From positions 124,001 through 188,000 of the forward strand of contig NZ_JAIBOA010000004.1 of NCBI RefSeq assembly GCF_019458805.1: a stretch of DNA of 64,000 bases. Reading direction: 5' to 3'. The DNA is from Actinomadura parmotrematis. GTDB taxonomy: Bacteria > Actinomycetota > Actinomycetes > Streptosporangiales > Streptosporangiaceae. The notes beneath the pieces were generated by a model, which worked only from the letters and a program-made list of their open reading frames with translations, did not search any database and had not been told where the DNA came from. Below, piece by piece: positions 62,183 to 64,000 of the stretch (position 1 is the first letter of the stretch; every line of letters starts with the position of its first letter). The translations under genes and the position numbers were made by a program.

Positions 62183-64000
62183 TCAGCCGAGCGAGGCGAC
62201 GCCCGGCTCCAGGAAGCGGCGCCCGTTGACCTTCTCGGCGATGCCGGTGCGGTCCAGGTACGGGGTGATGCCGCCGAGGTGGAACGGCCAGCCGGCGCCG
62301 AGGATCATGCACAGGTCGATGTCCTGCGCGGCCGCGACGACGCCCTCGTCCAGCATGAGGCCGATCTCCTGCGCGAGCGCGTCGAGGGCGCGGGCGAGGA
62401 CCTGCTCCTCGGTGGACGGCGCGGTGCCGCCGGAGAAGATCTCCACGGCCTCGGGGTCGAGCGTGAAGTCCGGCAGGTAGACGCCGCGCTTGCCGGCGGC
62501 GACGAACGCGCCGAACTTCTCCGACAGCGGGAACCGCTCGGGGAACGCCCCGTGCAGCGTCTCGTTGACGTGCAGCGCGATCGCCGGGCCGACCAGGCCC
62601 ATCAGGACGAACGGCGGCATCGGCAGCCCGAGCGGCGCGGCGGCGCGCTCGGCGACGTCGATCGGGGTGCCCTCCTCGACCGTCTGGATGATCTCGGCCA
62701 TGAGGCGCAGCAGGATGCGGTTGACCACGAACGCCGGGGCGTCCTTGACCAGCACGCACGACTTCTTCAGCTGCTTGCCGACCGCGAACGCCGTGGCGAG
62801 CGCGGCGTCGTCGGTGGCGTCGCCGCGGACGATCTCCAGCAGCGGCAGCACCGCGACCGGGTTGAAGAAGTGGAAGCCGACGACCCGCTCGGGGTGCGCC
62901 AGCCCGGACGCCATCTCCGACACCGACAGCGAGGAGGTGTTGGTGGCGAGGACGCACTCGGGCGAGACGTGCTGCTCGACCTCGGCGAACACCTGCCGCT
63001 TGACCGACATCTCCTCGAAGACGGCCTCGATGACGAAGTCGGCGTCGGCGAACGCGTCCTTGGTCAGCGACCCGGAGATCAGCGACTTCAGCCGGTTGGC
63101 CTTGTCGCCGGAGATCCGGCCCTTGCCGAGCAGCTTGTCGATCTCGCCGTGCGCGTAGCCGACGCCCTTGTCCAGGCGCTCCTGGTCGAGGTCGGTGAGG
63201 ACGACCGGGACCTCCAGGCGCCGCGCGAACAGCAGCGCGAGCTGGGAGGCCATCAGGCCGGCGCCGACGACGCCGACCTTGGTCACCTTGCGGGCCAGGG
63301 CCTTGTCGGGCGCGCCCGCCGGACGCTTGGCGCGCTTCTGCGTCAGGTCGAACGCGTACAGCCCGGCGCGCAGCTCGTCGCTCATGATGAGGGAAGCCAG
63401 TGCTTCATCTTCGGCGGCGAAGCCCTCGTCGCGGGTGCGGTCCTTGGCGGCCGCGATGAGGTCCAGGGCGCGCACGAAGGACGGCGCGGCGCCGTGCAGC
63501 TTGCCGTCGACGGTCCAGCGGGCCAGGTTGACGGCGTCGTCCCACGCCTTGCCCTTGTCGACCTCGGGGCGGCGGACCTCGATCGCGCCGGTGAGGACGC
63601 GGGCGGTCCAGGCGAGCGACTCCTCCAGGAAGTCGGCCGCGTCGAAGATCGCGTCGGCGAGGCCGAGCTCGTACGCCTGCGCGCCCTTCAGCACGCGGTT
63701 CTGCGCGAGCGGGTTGTCGATGACGACCTTGAGGGCCTTCTCGGCGCCGACGAGGTTCGGCAGCAGGTAGGTGCCGCCCCAGCCGGGGACGAGGCCGAGG
63801 AAGGTCTCGGGCAGCGCGACCGCCGGGACGTTGCGCGACACCGTCCGGTAGGTGCAGTGCAGGCCGATCTCGACGCCGCCGCCCATCGCCGCGCCGTTGT
63901 AGTAGGCGAAGGAGGGGACGTCCAGCTCGCCGAGGCGGCGGAACACGTCGTGGCCGAGCCTGCCGATGGCGAGCGCGTCCTCGCGGTTCTGGATCAGCGG
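62183..64000 (-). CDS. enoyl-CoA hydratase / 3-hydroxyacyl-CoA dehydrogenase (5' end outside window)
   Basis: This is the alpha subunit of a fatty-acid oxidation complex (FadB/FadJ-like). Within the window 606 codons remain; the start lies beyond base 64000. The crotonase part shows MGGGVEIGLHC (oxyanion loop) and LPETFLGLVPGWGGTYLLP. The dehydrogenase part shows NAD motif VGVVGAGLMASQLALLFA, DFVIEAVFEEMSVKRQVFAE, ATNTSSLSVSEMA and the catalytic VVGFHFFNPVAVLPLLEIVR. A C-terminal 3HCDH domain ends it. The thiolase partner is not in the window. Confidence 0.93.
   Translation of the reverse strand, partial: PLIQNREDALAIGRLGHDVFRRLGELDVPSFAYYNGAAMGGGVEIGLHCTYRTVSRNVPAVALPETFLGLVPGWGGTYLLPNLVGAEKALKVVIDNPLAQNRVLKGAQAYELGLADAIFDAADFLEESLAWTARVLTGAIEVRRPEVDKGKAWDDAVNLARWTVDGKLHGAAPSFVRALDLIAAAKDRTRDEGFAAEDEALASLIMSDELRAGLYAFDLTQKRAKRPAGAPDKALARKVTKVGVVGAGLMASQLALLFARRLEVPVVLTDLDQERLDKGVGYAHGEIDKLLGKGRISGDKANRLKSLISGSLTKDAFADADFVIEAVFEEMSVKRQVFAEVEQHVSPECVLATNTSSLSVSEMASGLAHPERVVGFHFFNPVAVLPLLEIVRGDATDDAALATAFAVGKQLKKSCVLVKDAPAFVVNRILLRLMAEIIQTVEEGTPIDVAERAAAPLGLPMPPFVLMGLVGPAIALHVNETLHGAFPERFPLSEKFGAFVAAGKRGVYLPDFTLDPEAVEIFSGGTAPSTEEQVLARALDALAQEIGLMLDEGVVAAAQDIDLCMILGAGWPFHLGGITPYLDRTGIAEKVNGRRFLEPGVASLG

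Overview
The window is a very GC-rich stretch of an actinobacterial chromosome, probably Streptosporangiales and possibly close to Actinomadura. That placement is an inference. It rests on codon third positions that are nearly all G or C, frequent GTG/TTG starts, many GTGA/ATGA stop-start overlaps, and actinobacterial families: DUF1707, LppU/SCO3897, XRE-DUF5753 with DUF397, a Ddn-like F420 protein, class F sortase and mycobacterial-type FprA. I found no tRNA, rRNA, CRISPR array, insertion sequence or phage module.

Layout. 1-3322 holds a compact Entner-Doudoroff operon, edd (cut by the window edge)-glk-eda. 3380-7555 holds a PadR/DUF1707 pair, a lipoprotein, a class V aminotransferase and a secreted trypsin-like protease. 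7861-17292 holds a ClpC-type unfoldase, a two-gene ABC exporter divergent from a NarL-type two-component system, an isochorismatase-fold protein and a large LuxR-type ATPase regulator. 17408-22797 holds small conserved proteins, a DapB-like oxidoreductase with an AhpD-like partner, a low-complexity HTH protein, a large palindromic element, an SDR and a broken phosphotransferase. 23100-25812 is a gene graveyard: remnants of a VOC protein, a hydrolase, an MFS exporter, a MerR regulator and an AhpD-like protein surround one intact TetR gene.

25896-35977 holds flavin and DapB-like oxidoreductases, a nuclease-fold protein, a probably broken gene, GNAT, AraC, two hydrolases (one divergent from a TetR gene with two clear operators), a small secreted protein, a stand-alone SecDF-P1-like protein and an F420-type protein. 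36326-38681 holds a second copy of the palindromic element and a WhiJ/AbaA-like XRE-DUF397-ATPase locus. 39050-48102 holds aconitase, HxlR, methyltransferase, SDR/TetR with an operator, aldo-keto reductase, TauE/SafE, Mug and ASCH genes. 48330-53012 holds a class F sortase with a likely surface substrate and a sugar ABC importer. 53141-57640 holds divergent idi and dxs, and fprA. 57909-60342 holds a WXG100-like pair, a membrane protein and a Uma2 protein. 60468-64000 holds an amino-acid permease and a fatty-acid beta-oxidation enzyme cut by the window end.

The most unusual item is a pair of about 100-bp, almost fully palindromic elements at 20819-20922 and 36326-36427. Their four half-arms align without gaps over about 51 nt. 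They lie in unrelated intergenic sites and look like copies of one dispersed element. Other notable points are a 20-bp perfect inverted repeat sitting exactly at a frameshift in the phosphotransferase gene, two probable CTG starts in CTGA overlaps, and a hairpin abutting the dxs ribosome binding site.
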